From NCBI RefSeq assembly GCF_900639875.1, contig NZ_CAAAIA010000010.1, positions 1-62,654 of the forward strand: 62,654 bases of DNA, given 5' to 3'. The number at the start of each line of letters is the position of its first letter. Within the stretch, counting starts at the first letter, position 1. The position numbers and the translations under genes are program-made. Shown piece by piece: positions 39,017 through 48,381 of the stretch. The notes under the pieces are model-generated. The model was not told the DNA's origin and did no database searches. It saw nothing but the letters and a program-made list of their open reading frames with translations. This stretch comes from Legionella impletisoli (GTDB lineage: Bacteria > Pseudomonadota > Gammaproteobacteria > Legionellales > Legionellaceae).

Positions 39017-39769
39017 ATGAAAATATTGATTTCAGTGAAGCGCGTCATAGACCCTTATGTAAAAATTCGAATAAAACAAGACAACCGTGGCGTTGAAACG
39101 CAAAATGTGAAAATGTCGATGAATCCCTTCGATGAAATAGCTGTTGAAGAAGCCCTAAGATTAAGGGAGCAAGGGGTCGCATCAGAGGTGATATTGGTGT
39201 CCATTGGCAAAGATGACTCTCAAGAAACCTTACGCCATGGCTTAGCATTAGGGGCGGATCGAGCCATTCATGTGCACACTGAAAAATCATTTGAAAGCCT
39301 TAATATCGCCAAAATTCTACAAAAAGTGGTCGATGATATACAACCACAACTGGTATTAATGGGAAAGCAATCCATTGATGGAGATAATAACCAAACTCCA
39401 CAAATGCTGGCTTCCTTATTAGATTGGCCACAGGCAACTTTTGCTTCATCCATCCAGGTTGAAGGAGATAAATTAAGCGTTACTCGAGAAATTGATGGCG
39501 GTCTTGAAACAATAAAAGTTACCTTGCCAGCCATAGTGAGTACCGATTTGCGTTTAAATGAGCCACGTTATGCTAGTTTGCCCAATATTATGAAAGCCAA
39601 GCGTAAATCAATTGACAAAATTGAACTAAATGAGCTTAATCTAACGTTGAAACAGCATGTTGAGGTGTTAAATGTTAAAGCCCCTCCAGCTCGAAGTGGT
39701 GGAGTTCGAGTGGAATCGGTTTCTGAATTGGTTAATAAATTAAAACACGAAGCCAAGGTGCTTGGATAG
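39017..39769 (+). CDS. etfB: Electron transfer flavoprotein beta subunit
   Basis: Small subunit of the ETF heterodimer that takes electrons from acyl-CoA and other dehydrogenases to the quinone pool. The 250 residues begin MKILISVKRVIDPYVKIRIKQD. MNPFDEIAVEEALRL near 35 and VLMGKQSIDGDNNQTPQML near 115 form the AMP-binding site, and the C-terminal arm ends NKLKHEAKVLG. A ribosome binding site (GTGAGGA) precedes the ATG. etfA follows after nine bases. Confidence 0.95.
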   Translation: MKILISVKRVIDPYVKIRIKQDNRGVETQNVKMSMNPFDEIAVEEALRLREQGVASEVILVSIGKDDSQETLRHGLALGADRAIHVHTEKSFESLNIAKILQKVVDDIQPQLVLMGKQSIDGDNNQTPQMLASLLDWPQATFASSIQVEGDKLSVTREIDGGLETIKVTLPAIVSTDLRLNEPRYASLPNIMKAKRKSIDKIELNELNLTLKQHVEVLNVKAPPARSGGVRVESVSELVNKLKHEAKVLG

Positions 39770-39778
39770 GGAGCAATT

Positions 39779-40723
39779 GTGAGCGTATTAATTCTCGTTG
39801 AACATGATAATAAGGAAATACACCCCTCAACAAAAAATGTATTATCTGCAGCATTAACTATGGGTAAAAAACCAACGTTACTCATTGTAGGCAGTCAGTG
39901 TAACAATGTGGCTTTGCAAGCGGCGACATTAAAGGGTGTTGAAGCAGTCTGGCAGGTCGATAATGCTGTTTATGAGCATCAATTAGCAGAAAATGTCAGC
40001 AAAGTAGTAGCTGAATTGGCTGATTCGTTTCAAATCATTATGGGCGGTTCATCGACCTTTGGTAAAAATATTCTTCCTCGTGTGGCGGCGTTATTAGATG
40101 TGGCGCAAGTCTCAGATGTAACCGCAATTATTGATGAACACACATTTGAGCATCCTATTTATGCAGGAAATGCAATTGAGAAAGTTAAAGTACTTGATGA
40201 AAAAAAAGTTCTTACGATAAGAACCACAGCCTTTGAACCCGTGGCTATGGAACAAGAAGCTTGTTGTGTTGAGCGAATCAATCATGTTGTTCCTTTAACA
40301 AAAACCCAATTTGTACGCCATGAATTAAGCGCGTCTAGTCGTCCTGATCTAGGAAGCGCCTCAATCATTGTAGCTGGAGGGCGGGGATTACAAAATGCTG
40401 AGCATTTCAAAATGATTGAACAACTAGCAGATGTATTAGGAGCTGCAGTTGGTGCCTCAAGAGCGGCTGTGGATGCTGGATTTGCGCCAAATGATTATCA
40501 GGTTGGCCAAACAGGTAAAGTGGTTGCTCCCGTTTTGTACATTGCGGTTGGTATATCCGGTGCCGTGCAACATCTTGCTGGAATGAAAGACTCAAAAGTT
40601 ATTGTAGCCATTAATAAAGACGAGGATGCGCCAATTTTTCAAATAGCTGATTATGGTTTAGTTGGTGACTTGTTTGAAATTGTTCCTCAATTAATTCAAG
40701 AATTAGACTCCGCGCGTACTTAA
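39779..40723 (+). CDS. etfA: Electron transfer flavoprotein alpha subunit
   Basis: FAD-binding partner of EtfB, 314 residues. The start is GTG, set by GGGAG seven bases upstream. The C-terminal FAD domain shows [15 protein letters not shown] near 195, [23 protein letters not shown] near 230 and [19 protein letters not shown] near 265, then the [22 protein letters not shown] motif as [15 protein letters not shown]. It is co-transcribed with etfB; ald follows after 45 bases. Confidence 0.95.
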   Translation: MSVLILVEHDNKEIHPSTKNVLSAALTMGKKPTLLIVGSQCNNVALQAATLKGVEAVWQVDNAVYEHQLAENVSKVVAELADSFQIIMGGSSTFGKNILPRVAALLDVAQVSDVTAIIDEHTFEHPIYAGNAIEKVKVLDEKKVLTIRTTAFEPVAMEQEACCVERINHVVPLTKTQFVRHELSASSRPDLGSASIIVAGGRGLQNAEHFKMIEQLADVLGAAVGASRAAVDAGFAPNDYQVGQTGKVVAPVLYIAVGISGAVQHLAGMKDSKVIVAINKDEDAPIFQIADYGLVGDLFEIVPQLIQELDSART

Positions 40724-40768
40724 GCGATAACAGCATGGGGTATAAATAAACGTAAATGGAGTAAGTTT

Positions 40769-41887
40769 ATGTTAGTTGGAGTACCAAAAGAAATTAAGCC
40801 GCAAGAAAATCGTGTAGGTCTCGTTCCTGCCAGTGTGCGTGAGGTGATAAGGCATGGGGGAGATGTTTTAATTGAAAAAAATGCTGGGATAGGGATTGGC
40901 ATAAGCGATGAAGACTATCAAGTGGCAGGTGCAGAGATTGTAGATTCTGCTGATGAAATTTTTTCTCGCGCCGATTTGATTGTTAAAGTCAAAGAGCCTC
41001 AACCTATAGAATGTAAACAATTGCGTGAAGGCCAAGCCATTTTTACTTATTTACATCTAGCACCTGATCCACAACAAACCCGTTTGTTAAAAGAGTCAGG
41101 TGTGACTGCTATTGCCTATGAAACCGTTACACAAAATGATGGTGGTTTGCCTCTCTTGACACCAATGTCCCAAGTGGCAGGTCGCATGTCGATTCAAGCA
41201 GGAGCGCATTGTTTAGAGATGGCTCAAGGTGGAAGCGGCGTTTTATTAGGGGGGGTGCCAGGTGTTGCACCAGCTGATGTTGTCGTAATCGGCGGTGGTG
41301 TTGTTGGCACAAACGCTGTACGCATGGCAATGGGGATGGAAGCGCATGTTACGGTGCTCGATAAATCATTACCCAGGTTACGTGAGCTCGATTTCCAGTT
41401 TGGTTCAAAATTAAATACAATTTATGCCACCTCTGAAGCAACGGAAAAATACGTTACTGAAGCGGATTTAGTGATTGGTGCTGTTTTAGTTCCTGGAGCG
41501 GCTGCACCAAAACTAGTCACGCGCAACATGCTAAAAGCGATGCGCCCGGGATCGGTTGTGGTTGACGTTGCAATCGATCAAGGAGGCTGCTTTGAGACCA
41601 GTCGGCCTACTACGCATCAAGAACCAACTTATGTAGAAGAGCAAATTGTGCACTATTGCGTTGCGAATATGCCTGGTGCTGTTCCTAAAACATCCACGTT
41701 TGCTCTGAATAACGCTACATTGCCTTTTGTATTAAGTTTGGTAACTAAGGGCATTAAACTCGCTTTACTCAGTGACGGCCATCTATTAAATGGATTAAAT
41801 GTCCACAAAGGAATGATCACTTATGAAGCGGTGGCCCGCGATTTAGGTTATGAATACGTAGCCGCTACGGATGCGCTGGCTGCTTAA
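40769..41887 (+). CDS. ald: Alanine dehydrogenase
   Basis: NAD-dependent oxidative deamination of L-alanine to pyruvate and ammonia. The 372 residues begin [20 protein letters not shown], the family N-terminus. KVKEPQPIE contains the catalytic lysine area, YLHLAPD the catalytic histidine, and [18 protein letters not shown] is the Rossmann loop. The C-terminal half ends [20 protein letters not shown] ribosome binding site (GGAGTAAG) precedes the ATG. Together with SdaA it supports use of amino acids as carbon source. Confidence 0.95.
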   Translation: MLVGVPKEIKPQENRVGLVPASVREVIRHGGDVLIEKNAGIGIGISDEDYQVAGAEIVDSADEIFSRADLIVKVKEPQPIECKQLREGQAIFTYLHLAPDPQQTRLLKESGVTAIAYETVTQNDGGLPLLTPMSQVAGRMSIQAGAHCLEMAQGGSGVLLGGVPGVAPADVVVIGGGVVGTNAVRMAMGMEAHVTVLDKSLPRLRELDFQFGSKLNTIYATSEATEKYVTEADLVIGAVLVPGAAAPKLVTRNMLKAMRPGSVVVDVAIDQGGCFETSRPTTHQEPTYVEEQIVHYCVANMPGAVPKTSTFALNNATLPFVLSLVTKGIKLALLSDGHLLNGLNVHKGMITYEAVARDLGYEYVAATDALAA

Positions 41888-41961
41888 ATGACTGAATTGA
41901 AAATTTTTTATAATGAACAGATTGGGATTTTGCGTAGGTTCTGATCTAATGAGCTTTGGAG

Positions 41962-41981
41962 CCCGGTTGCATGCAACCGGG
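41962..41981. terminator. GC-rich perfect hairpin between ald and mrcA
   Basis: Eight-base arms (CCCGGTTG and CAACCGGG) surround a CATG tetraloop, the most stable hairpin seen in the window, between two convergent genes. There is no T run on either strand, so it would be an atypical bidirectional terminator; it could also be a repeat or a protein site. Confidence 0.45.
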
Positions 41982-42038
41982 AATTATAGACTGATAAAAA
42001 ATTCTCATATGAAGTATTCTATATCCAAGAACTAATCA

Positions 42039-44405
42039 TTAAAACAAGTGTTCCTGGGTTTCATAGCTTTGAGAAGTGAAGGAAGTTGAACTATCATCAT
42101 CAGAAACGGGAACTTCTTCTTCGCGGAAATATTCAATAATTGCATCGGGATCATTTTCCGGTACGATTAATCCCGTTTTTGGGCTAATACGCAGAGATAT
42201 AATATTTTCTGGTATTTGGGTTTTTTGCTCTGGAATGTCTTTGAGGGCTACTTTCATAAAGTCGATCCATAAAGGAAGAGCCAATTGTGAGGCGTACTCA
42301 TGAAGTGGGGTCGGCGTATCAAATCCTACCCACGCGGTGACCACAAGTTCATTTTGATAACCTGCAAACCAAGCATCGACCTTATCATTTGTGGTTCCTG
42401 TTTTCCCTGCGATATCTTGGCGATTTAATACTTTTGCAGCCCTAGCTGTACCTTGCTGAATCACGCTTTTAAGCGCAGAGTCCATTAAAAAGGCAATGTC
42501 TTCGGGGATGACTTGGGGTGCAACCAAATCCGGATCAATTTTTTGTTCATTACATTGCTTGCCGCATGCGATGACAGGCTTTGCTTGCAGCAATATTTTT
42601 CCTTCATCATCCGTAATTCGGTCAATGAGATAAGGCTCAATTTTATGGCCACCATTAGCGAAAACAGCATAGGCTGCGGTCATATCCAATGGGCTAACGG
42701 CCAGGCTCCCCAGTGCTAAGGATAAAGCGTGAGGTAGATGCTCTTTATGGAAACCAAATCGAGAAATGAAATCAATGGCATAATCAATCCCGATATCATC
42801 AAGAATACGGATAGAAACCATATTGCGTGATCGAACAAGCCCTTCTTTCAAACGCATAGGGCCGTTAAATTTACGGTTATCGTTATGAGGGCGCCATAAG
42901 TTAGGCTGGCTTGGGTCATCTACTACAATCGGGGCATCATTGACCATGGTTGACAACGTATACCCTTTGTTTAATGCAGCCGCATAAACAAAGGGCTTAA
43001 AGCTAGATCCTGGTTGTCGACTGGATTGAGTAGCTCGGTTAAACTTGCTGCGCTCAAAATTAAATCCTCCCACTAACGCTTCAATCGCTCCGTTTTTAGG
43101 ATTTAACGCAACCAAAGCAGCTTCTACTTTAGGAATTTGAGCAAGCTGCCAGATGTCTTTATGTTTTCGAACGTAAATAACATCACCTACTGAAACGACA
43201 TTTGAAACTTCGGTAGGTTGCTTTCCTACCCAGCCTTTCTTAAGAGCAGGTCTTGCCCAGGAGAGACCATCCCAAGGGATTGTGATAGTCTGCCCATTGC
43301 GGTTGATGACTTTAGCTTCTCTAAACTGAACATCCACGACCATGGCTGGTTGAAGATCGCCAATAATAGGATACTGGAGTAGGTTTTTATGAATTTTATC
43401 TTCTGAGACTTCTTCCAAGCTTCCCATCTTCGCGACCGGTCCACGATACCCGTGACGCCTGTCGTACGCAATCAAGCTCTCTTCTACTACTTGGTTGGCG
43501 GCTAACTGTAATGGGCCTTTAATGGTGGTATAAACCTTGTATCCTTTTGTGTAAGCATCAGGGCCAAAGTGATCATACAACGATTGACGGATCATTTCAG
43601 CGACATAAGGCGCATCTACATCTAGCGTGGCACCATGATACTTAGCGGTTAAGGGTTCGTTCACAGCCTCGTGGTATTCATCCTCGGTAATGTATTTTTC
43701 TTCGAGTAAGCGCTCAAGAACATGATCCCGTCGCTTTTTGGCCGCGAGTGGATTTGCTATGGGATTTTGAGTAGAAGGTGCCTGAGGTAACCCAGCGATC
43801 ATGGCTAACTGGGCGAGCGTTAGTTCATTTAAGGGTTTGCCATAATAGACTTGTGCTGCCGCGCCAACACCGTAGGCTCGGTTGCCTAAATAAATTTTAT
43901 TGAGATAAAGCTCTAATATTTTCTCTTTACTAAGTTCTTGATCGATCTTGATGGCGAGAAGGATTTCATTGAACTTTCTTAAAAAGGTCTTTTTACGATC
44001 TAAGAAAAAATTTCTGGCGACTTGCATGGTGATGGTACTTCCACCTTGCGATTTAGTCCCTGTTTGAATCATTCGAATGGCAGCGCGCCCAAGACCAAGA
44101 ATATCAACACCCGGATGTTCAAAAAAGCGTTGATCTTCAGTGGCCAGTACAGCATGGATCAACATGGGAGGAATATCTTCATAGCTTACTGGTATGCGTC
44201 TTTTTTCTCCATACTCCTGAATAAGCAAACCGTCTTGGGTATAGATGCGTAATGGGACCTGTAGCTGTACGCTTTTTAATGAATCGACATTTGGAAGTTG
44301 GCTTTGTAGGTAGAGATAGAGTAAGCTCAACATAACAAGAAAAATAAAAAATAAACTGACCAGCGCCCAAAGTCCTTTGCGCCAAAAATAAGCCGTTTTT
44401 TTCAT
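42039..44405 (-). CDS. mrcA: Penicillin-binding protein 1A
   Basis: Bifunctional peptidoglycan polymerase and cross-linker, 788 residues. An N-terminal anchor (ALVSLFFIFLVMLSLLYLYL) is followed by the GT51 glycosyltransferase domain with ATEDQRFFEHPGVD and QGGSTITMQVARNFFL. The OB-like linker comes next, then the transpeptidase domain: SSFKPF (SxxK), SRN in VRSRNMVS, and KTGTTNDKVDAWF (KTG). The acidic, serine-rich tail (EEEVPVSDDDSSTSF) is not part of the fold. It is normally divergent from pilM; here an unknown gene lies between. Confidence 0.95.
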   Translation of the reverse strand: MKKTAYFWRKGLWALVSLFFIFLVMLSLLYLYLQSQLPNVDSLKSVQLQVPLRIYTQDGLLIQEYGEKRRIPVSYEDIPPMLIHAVLATEDQRFFEHPGVDILGLGRAAIRMIQTGTKSQGGSTITMQVARNFFLDRKKTFLRKFNEILLAIKIDQELSKEKILELYLNKIYLGNRAYGVGAAAQVYYGKPLNELTLAQLAMIAGLPQAPSTQNPIANPLAAKKRRDHVLERLLEEKYITEDEYHEAVNEPLTAKYHGATLDVDAPYVAEMIRQSLYDHFGPDAYTKGYKVYTTIKGPLQLAANQVVEESLIAYDRRHGYRGPVAKMGSLEEVSEDKIHKNLLQYPIIGDLQPAMVVDVQFREAKVINRNGQTITIPWDGLSWARPALKKGWVGKQPTEVSNVVSVGDVIYVRKHKDIWQLAQIPKVEAALVALNPKNGAIEALVGGFNFERSKFNRATQSSRQPGSSFKPFVYAAALNKGYTLSTMVNDAPIVVDDPSQPNLWRPHNDNRKFNGPMRLKEGLVRSRNMVSIRILDDIGIDYAIDFISRFGFHKEHLPHALSLALGSLAVSPLDMTAAYAVFANGGHKIEPYLIDRITDDEGKILLQAKPVIACGKQCNEQKIDPDLVAPQVIPEDIAFLMDSALKSVIQQGTARAAKVLNRQDIAGKTGTTNDKVDAWFAGYQNELVVTAWVGFDTPTPLHEYASQLALPLWIDFMKVALKDIPEQKTQIPENIISLRISPKTGLIVPENDPDAIIEYFREEEVPVSDDDSSTSFTSQSYETQEHLF

Positions 44406-44450
44406 CTAGAGGATCACTATAATTTAATTGTTGACATTATATATTGAATT

Positions 44451-45164
44451 CTAGTCTGGAAGCGAATTTTTCGCTCCTACTTCCTCGCAGGCGCCTTGTT
44501 GTTGAGAAACAGGTTTTCCTTGGGGCAGTGGTGGAAATAAGGAAAATAAACCTCCAAAAGCCACTGATCTTGGTGATGTCGTTACCCTTTCCCATAAAAC
44601 CACTCTTGCTCTAAGTTGTTGTAATTCGAGTTTTTCTTGGTGGGCAATTTTTAGTCCGGTTAATTTTTCAATGATTTTGTCGTTGGATGAGCTTGCGTCC
44701 AAACCCAGTCGAGCCAATATTTCTTCATGTAGCAGCTTTCCTAATCGTGACCCTGAAGCGCCATATCTTGCGGCATGACCATAGCAGACGAATTCTTGTC
44801 CCCCTTGTATTAACGTAATGGTGCTGCTGGAAGAGTGTGTTTGTAACTGACGGATCCCTTTTACCAGATCGCAAAGTTCAGAAAATGCTTGGTCATTGAC
44901 ATCACTCATCGGGTTTGTGATTGCATGGAGTGACACCATGCTCCTTAATAGACAATTTAGTAAATTGACGTGTGTCGGAGCATCCTCGGTAATTTCATTG
45001 ACAATACCTTTAAGGATTAGTTCAAGAGGAGTCAAATCGTCTTTAAAGAAAATTTTTGCTTGGCTATCTGCTTTTTCACGCTCTAAGGCAGTGGCTTTGA
45101 CTTCGCTTCGATAACGAAGAACGACGGTTAAAAGGGCGTGTTTTAAATCATTTAAATCCAACAT
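44451..45164 (-). CDS. Unknown protein inserted between mrcA and pilM
   Basis: I do not recognise this 237-residue, mostly helical soluble protein. It starts MLDLNDLKHALLTVVLRYRSE; a central YGHAARYGASGSRLGKLLHEE and a C-terminal coiled region (LKIAHQEKLELQQLRARVV) can be seen. The last 35 residues are low complexity with QQQ and prolines (SLFPPLPQGKPVSQQQGAC). A ribosome binding site (AAGGAGT on the minus strand) precedes the ATG. No signal peptide or membrane span. It follows a 323-base gap and precedes mrcA by 45 bases. Confidence 0.6.
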   Translation of the reverse strand: MLDLNDLKHALLTVVLRYRSEVKATALEREKADSQAKIFFKDDLTPLELILKGIVNEITEDAPTHVNLLNCLLRSMVSLHAITNPMSDVNDQAFSELCDLVKGIRQLQTHSSSSTITLIQGGQEFVCYGHAARYGASGSRLGKLLHEEILARLGLDASSSNDKIIEKLTGLKIAHQEKLELQQLRARVVLWERVTTSPRSVAFGGLFSLFPPLPQGKPVSQQQGACEEVGAKNSLPD

Positions 45165-45487
45165 AACAACTCCTTGATTTCAAAGGCCAAGACTTTTGCT
45201 TAATTCACTATAGTGTAATTTGGGTTTCTTGTGCAAGAATCTAGTTGAAACCAAACAATTGGAGGAACTCATATGGAAGCGATGCGATTATTCCCTTAAA
45301 TGAGAAAATGGATAGAATAAACTGGATAAAAATTTCATTTTTTAATAACTTACGTTAATATGTAGCAAGATCTAAGGATATTTTATTTCAGGGTTTTAAT
45401 TATTTCTCAACCCAGCTTAGGAATAAAATACCCGCTTCGAGCCATCCATAATCAGGGATTACATGCCATAAGAGGGAGAATAGGCAA
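45165..45487. other. 323-base gap between two divergent transcription units
   Basis: It should hold the promoters of the pil operon (rightward) and of the unknown gene (leftward). It is AT-rich and I see no consensus -35/-10 pair worth naming. GGAGG at 45261 followed by an eight-codon ATG frame (45273-45299) is noted but probably not a gene. There is no sign of a tRNA or repeat. Confidence 0.55.
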
Positions 45488-46558
45488 GTGTTTAAATTGT
45501 TAAGCCCTAGACAACGAACTATTCTCGGAGTAGACATCAGTTCAACCTCGGTAAAAATTATTGAACTTTCATCAAATGGTAATCAGTATAGTGTTGAAGG
45601 TTATGGCGCTATCAAACTTCCTGAAAACGCTATGGAAGGCCCAATTGTTAAAGATGTTGATGCAGTATCCAATGCGATTCGTTCATTATTGGCTCAAACG
45701 CGATTAAGCTCAAGAAAGGTCGCGGTAGCTGTTCCGGACTCTTTAGCGATTAGTCGTACGATACAGGTGCATGAAGGATTAAGCGAAGATGAGATTGAAG
45801 AGCTCGTCATCATCGAAGCAGATAAATATATTCCTTATCCCATTGATGAAATCAATATCGATTTTAATGTGATTGGTCCATCAGCTAAGAACACGGCTAT
45901 GCAAGATGTTCTCATTGTTGCATCCCGCACTGAAAATGTGAGCAAACGGGTTGAGACCGTTTCGCATGCAGGTTTGGAAGCTGTCATCGTAGATGTGGAA
46001 TCTTATGCAATCGAACGCGTTGCCCATCTGTTTGCGCCAGATTTACCCACTGAAGGCGAAAATAAAGTCATTGCGATCATCGATGTCGGAGCGGTATATA
46101 CACATTTTTTCGTTCTTTCAGGCATGAAGATTATTTTTTCAAGGGAAGAGGAATTTGGTGGCGTTCGGCTTATTCAAGCTATTATGGAAAAGTATGGTTT
46201 AGGAGCGGAAGAGGCAGAGAAGTCTCTTCGGGAAGGGACGTTGCCTTCGGATTATGTAGATGAGGTATTACAGCCATTTATAGAATTAATTCTTCTGCAG
46301 ATTAAGCGTGGTTTGCAGGTCTTTTTTTCATCAACACACTACACGGTGGTGGATTATATTCTTTTGGCGGGTGGAGTCGCGAAGGTACCGGATTTGGCAC
46401 GATTGTTACAAGAACATATTAACATCCCTACACAAATCGCAAATCCCTTTAAATACATGAATGTGGCAAAAAAGATAAATCAAGACCAGTTGTATAAAGA
46501 TTCTCCAACGCTGTTGGTGGCTTGTGGTTTAGCGCTTAGAGCCTCAGAAAAAAAGTAA
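45488..46558 (+). CDS. pilM: Type IV pilus assembly ATPase-like protein PilM
   Basis: Actin-like cytoplasmic protein that anchors the pilus inner-membrane platform by binding the N-terminus of PilN. The 356 residues carry the nucleotide-binding loops ILGVDISSTSVKIIELS, ADKYIPYPIDEINIDFNVIG and AIIDVGAVYTHFFVLSG, and ILLAGGVAKVPDLARLL near the end. It is the first gene of pilMNOPQ, in the usual order; pilN follows after 39 bases. Confidence 0.95.
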   Translation: MFKLLSPRQRTILGVDISSTSVKIIELSSNGNQYSVEGYGAIKLPENAMEGPIVKDVDAVSNAIRSLLAQTRLSSRKVAVAVPDSLAISRTIQVHEGLSEDEIEELVIIEADKYIPYPIDEINIDFNVIGPSAKNTAMQDVLIVASRTENVSKRVETVSHAGLEAVIVDVESYAIERVAHLFAPDLPTEGENKVIAIIDVGAVYTHFFVLSGMKIIFSREEEFGGVRLIQAIMEKYGLGAEEAEKSLREGTLPSDYVDEVLQPFIELILLQIKRGLQVFFSSTHYTVVDYILLAGGVAKVPDLARLLQEHINIPTQIANPFKYMNVAKKINQDQLYKDSPTLLVACGLALRASEKK

Positions 46559-46597
46559 TGTCCTCTTCCCTTAAACGATGAGGAGATAGGAAGCTCA

Positions 46598-47179
46598 ATG
46601 ACCGAAATTAATTTATTGCCTTGGCGTGAGGCTAGGCGGGAAAAAGAAAAAAAAGAATTTACTTTATACTTGGGCGTTGCTTTAGCCGCAGCGGCAATTG
46701 TTGTTTTTATGTGGAATATGTATGCAAAAAATTTAATTGAAGACCAAACGAATCGTAATCAAATCTTACAAACTGAAATTACTCGTTTAAAGGCTCAAAT
46801 TAAAGAGATTGAAGAGCTTAAAAAATTGCGCGAAGCGTTGATTGCGAGAATGAATATTGTTCAAAATCTACAGGCTACTAGAACACTCACGGTACGTATG
46901 TTTGATGAACTCGTAAACGTTTTACCTAATGGAGTGTATTTAACACAGATTGAACGTGAGGGGGATAAAATCACCTTGTTTGGATATGCTGAGTCCAACA
47001 GCAATATTTCAGAGCTCATGAGAAATATTGAAGCCAATCAATGGATTCAATCTCCTGAGCTTACGGAAATAAAAAAAGCTAAGGATTCACCGGAAAACGT
47101 AGATAATACATTTAAATTGAGTTTTATCCTTGGTCCTAAAACAAATGGCGTGATGAATGAAAAACCTGAATCTAAATGA
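46598..47179 (+). CDS. pilN: Type IV pilus assembly protein PilN
   Basis: Inner-membrane platform subunit of 193 residues. The cytoplasmic N-terminus INLLPWREARREKE is the PilM-binding motif (INLLPWR). A single span (YLGVALAAAAIVVFMW) follows, then a coiled coil of Leu/Glu repeats (LQTEITRLKAQIKEIEELKKL) and a ferredoxin-like periplasmic domain. Its 3' end overlaps pilO by 23 bases, so the pair is translationally coupled, as expected for a PilN-PilO heterodimer. Confidence 0.94.
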   Translation: MTEINLLPWREARREKEKKEFTLYLGVALAAAAIVVFMWNMYAKNLIEDQTNRNQILQTEITRLKAQIKEIEELKKLREALIARMNIVQNLQATRTLTVRMFDELVNVLPNGVYLTQIEREGDKITLFGYAESNSNISELMRNIEANQWIQSPELTEIKKAKDSPENVDNTFKLSFILGPKTNGVMNEKPESK

Positions 47180-47753
47180 ATTAACTTTAGAAAATATCGG
47201 ACAATGGCCTAAACACATTAAGATTGCTGCCATTGTTGTAGTTGCGCTTGTGATTATAGGACTGGGATATTGGCTTATTATTAAATCCAATTTGGAACAA
47301 TATGAATCATTGCAACAACAAGAGCGGGAGTTAAGAGCAGAGTTTGAACGAACACAACATAAAGCGGCAAATCTGCAAGCGTATCGAAATCAAATGGAAA
47401 TCATGGAAGAGCGTTTTGGAGTGATGCTTAAGCAATTGCCATCAAAAAACGAAATGCCTGGTCTCCTAGAAGATATTTCTCGAATGGGGGTGGCGAGTGG
47501 ACTAACATTTGAATTATTTGCTCCAATGCCAGAGATTCAACATGATTTTTATATCGAGCTTCCTATAAAGATTTCTGTGGTGGGGAATTATCATCAACTT
47601 GCTGTGTTTTTAAGTCGTGTGGCTCAATTAGGACGAATTGTGACGATTCATGATTTTGTCATTGAACCAGCAGCCACAGAAAAACAAAAACAAACAGGCG
47701 ATCAACTGATTATGAAAATGACGGCAAAAATTTATCGGTATAGAACAGTATGA
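47157..47753 (+). CDS. pilO: Type IV pilus assembly protein PilO
   Basis: Second platform subunit, 198 residues, with one span (IAAIVVVALVIIGLGYWLII), a periplasmic coiled coil (LQQQERELRAEFERTQHKAA) and a ferredoxin-like domain (LPIKISVVGNYHQLAVFLSRVA). Its position, overlap with pilN and overlap with pilP (ATGA) are standard. The start gives a cytoplasmic leader of about 20 residues. Confidence 0.94.
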   Translation: MKNLNLNELTLENIGQWPKHIKIAAIVVVALVIIGLGYWLIIKSNLEQYESLQQQERELRAEFERTQHKAANLQAYRNQMEIMEERFGVMLKQLPSKNEMPGLLEDISRMGVASGLTFELFAPMPEIQHDFYIELPIKISVVGNYHQLAVFLSRVAQLGRIVTIHDFVIEPAATEKQKQTGDQLIMKMTAKIYRYRTV

Positions 47754-48301
47754 TAAGCAAAAATAATCCTTACCCTATACAAGTTGTTCACTACCGAAAG
47801 CGGATCGGTTGGCTTTTTTTAATGTGTATTAGTGTTGGTTTGGTGGGATGTGGTACCGATGATACTGAACTAAGAAACTATATGCAGGAAGTTAAATCAA
47901 GGCCCTCAAAACCTATAGAACCTATCCCAGAATTTGAAACGCCCGAGAAATTCACTTACCCTGAGCAGCAAAATAGGCGAAGCCCATTTAAACAGATTAA
48001 AGTAGTAGAGAAAGAAGATGTCCAGGCCCCGAATATTAATCGCCCGAAGCAACCATTGGAAGCATTTCCACTGGATGCTCTAAAATTTGTAGGGATAGTC
48101 AAGGTAAATTCAACCATTTGGGGGCTGATAAGTCAGCCTGATGGATTAATTACTCGCGTGAAAGCGGGCGATTATATGGGTAAAAATTTTGGTCGGATCA
48201 CTCAAATTACCAATGATACAATCAAACTGGAAGAAACCATCCAGGTTGGTGGGAAATGGGAAAAAAGGCCAATAACGTTAAAACTTAACAAACCTGAATA
48301 G
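47750..48301 (+). CDS. pilP: Type IV pilus lipoprotein PilP
   Basis: Periplasmic lipoprotein linking PilN/PilO to the PilQ secretin, 183 residues. A signal segment (IGWLFLMCISVGLVGC) ends in the lipobox LVGC, so the mature protein begins at the cysteine near residue 35. The region QNRRSPFKQ is the usual flexible contact region, and LEAFPLDALKFVGIVK begins the beta-sandwich that binds PilQ. It overlaps pilO by four bases. Confidence 0.93.
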   Translation: MISKNNPYPIQVVHYRKRIGWLFLMCISVGLVGCGTDDTELRNYMQEVKSRPSKPIEPIPEFETPEKFTYPEQQNRRSPFKQIKVVEKEDVQAPNINRPKQPLEAFPLDALKFVGIVKVNSTIWGLISQPDGLITRVKAGDYMGKNFGRITQITNDTIKLEETIQVGGKWEKRPITLKLNKPE

Positions 48302-48381
48302 GGTATGCCCCTAGTTATTCTCAACCGACAATCTTTCACTCAATGCCTTTGGGGAAAGGATGGGTCAAAAGGGAGATTACT

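Noticed and set aside
45273-45299. An eight-codon frame with a strong GGAGG ribosome site upstream of pilM
   Set aside because: Too short to assign, no conserved context, and such sites arise by chance in a 323-base gap.
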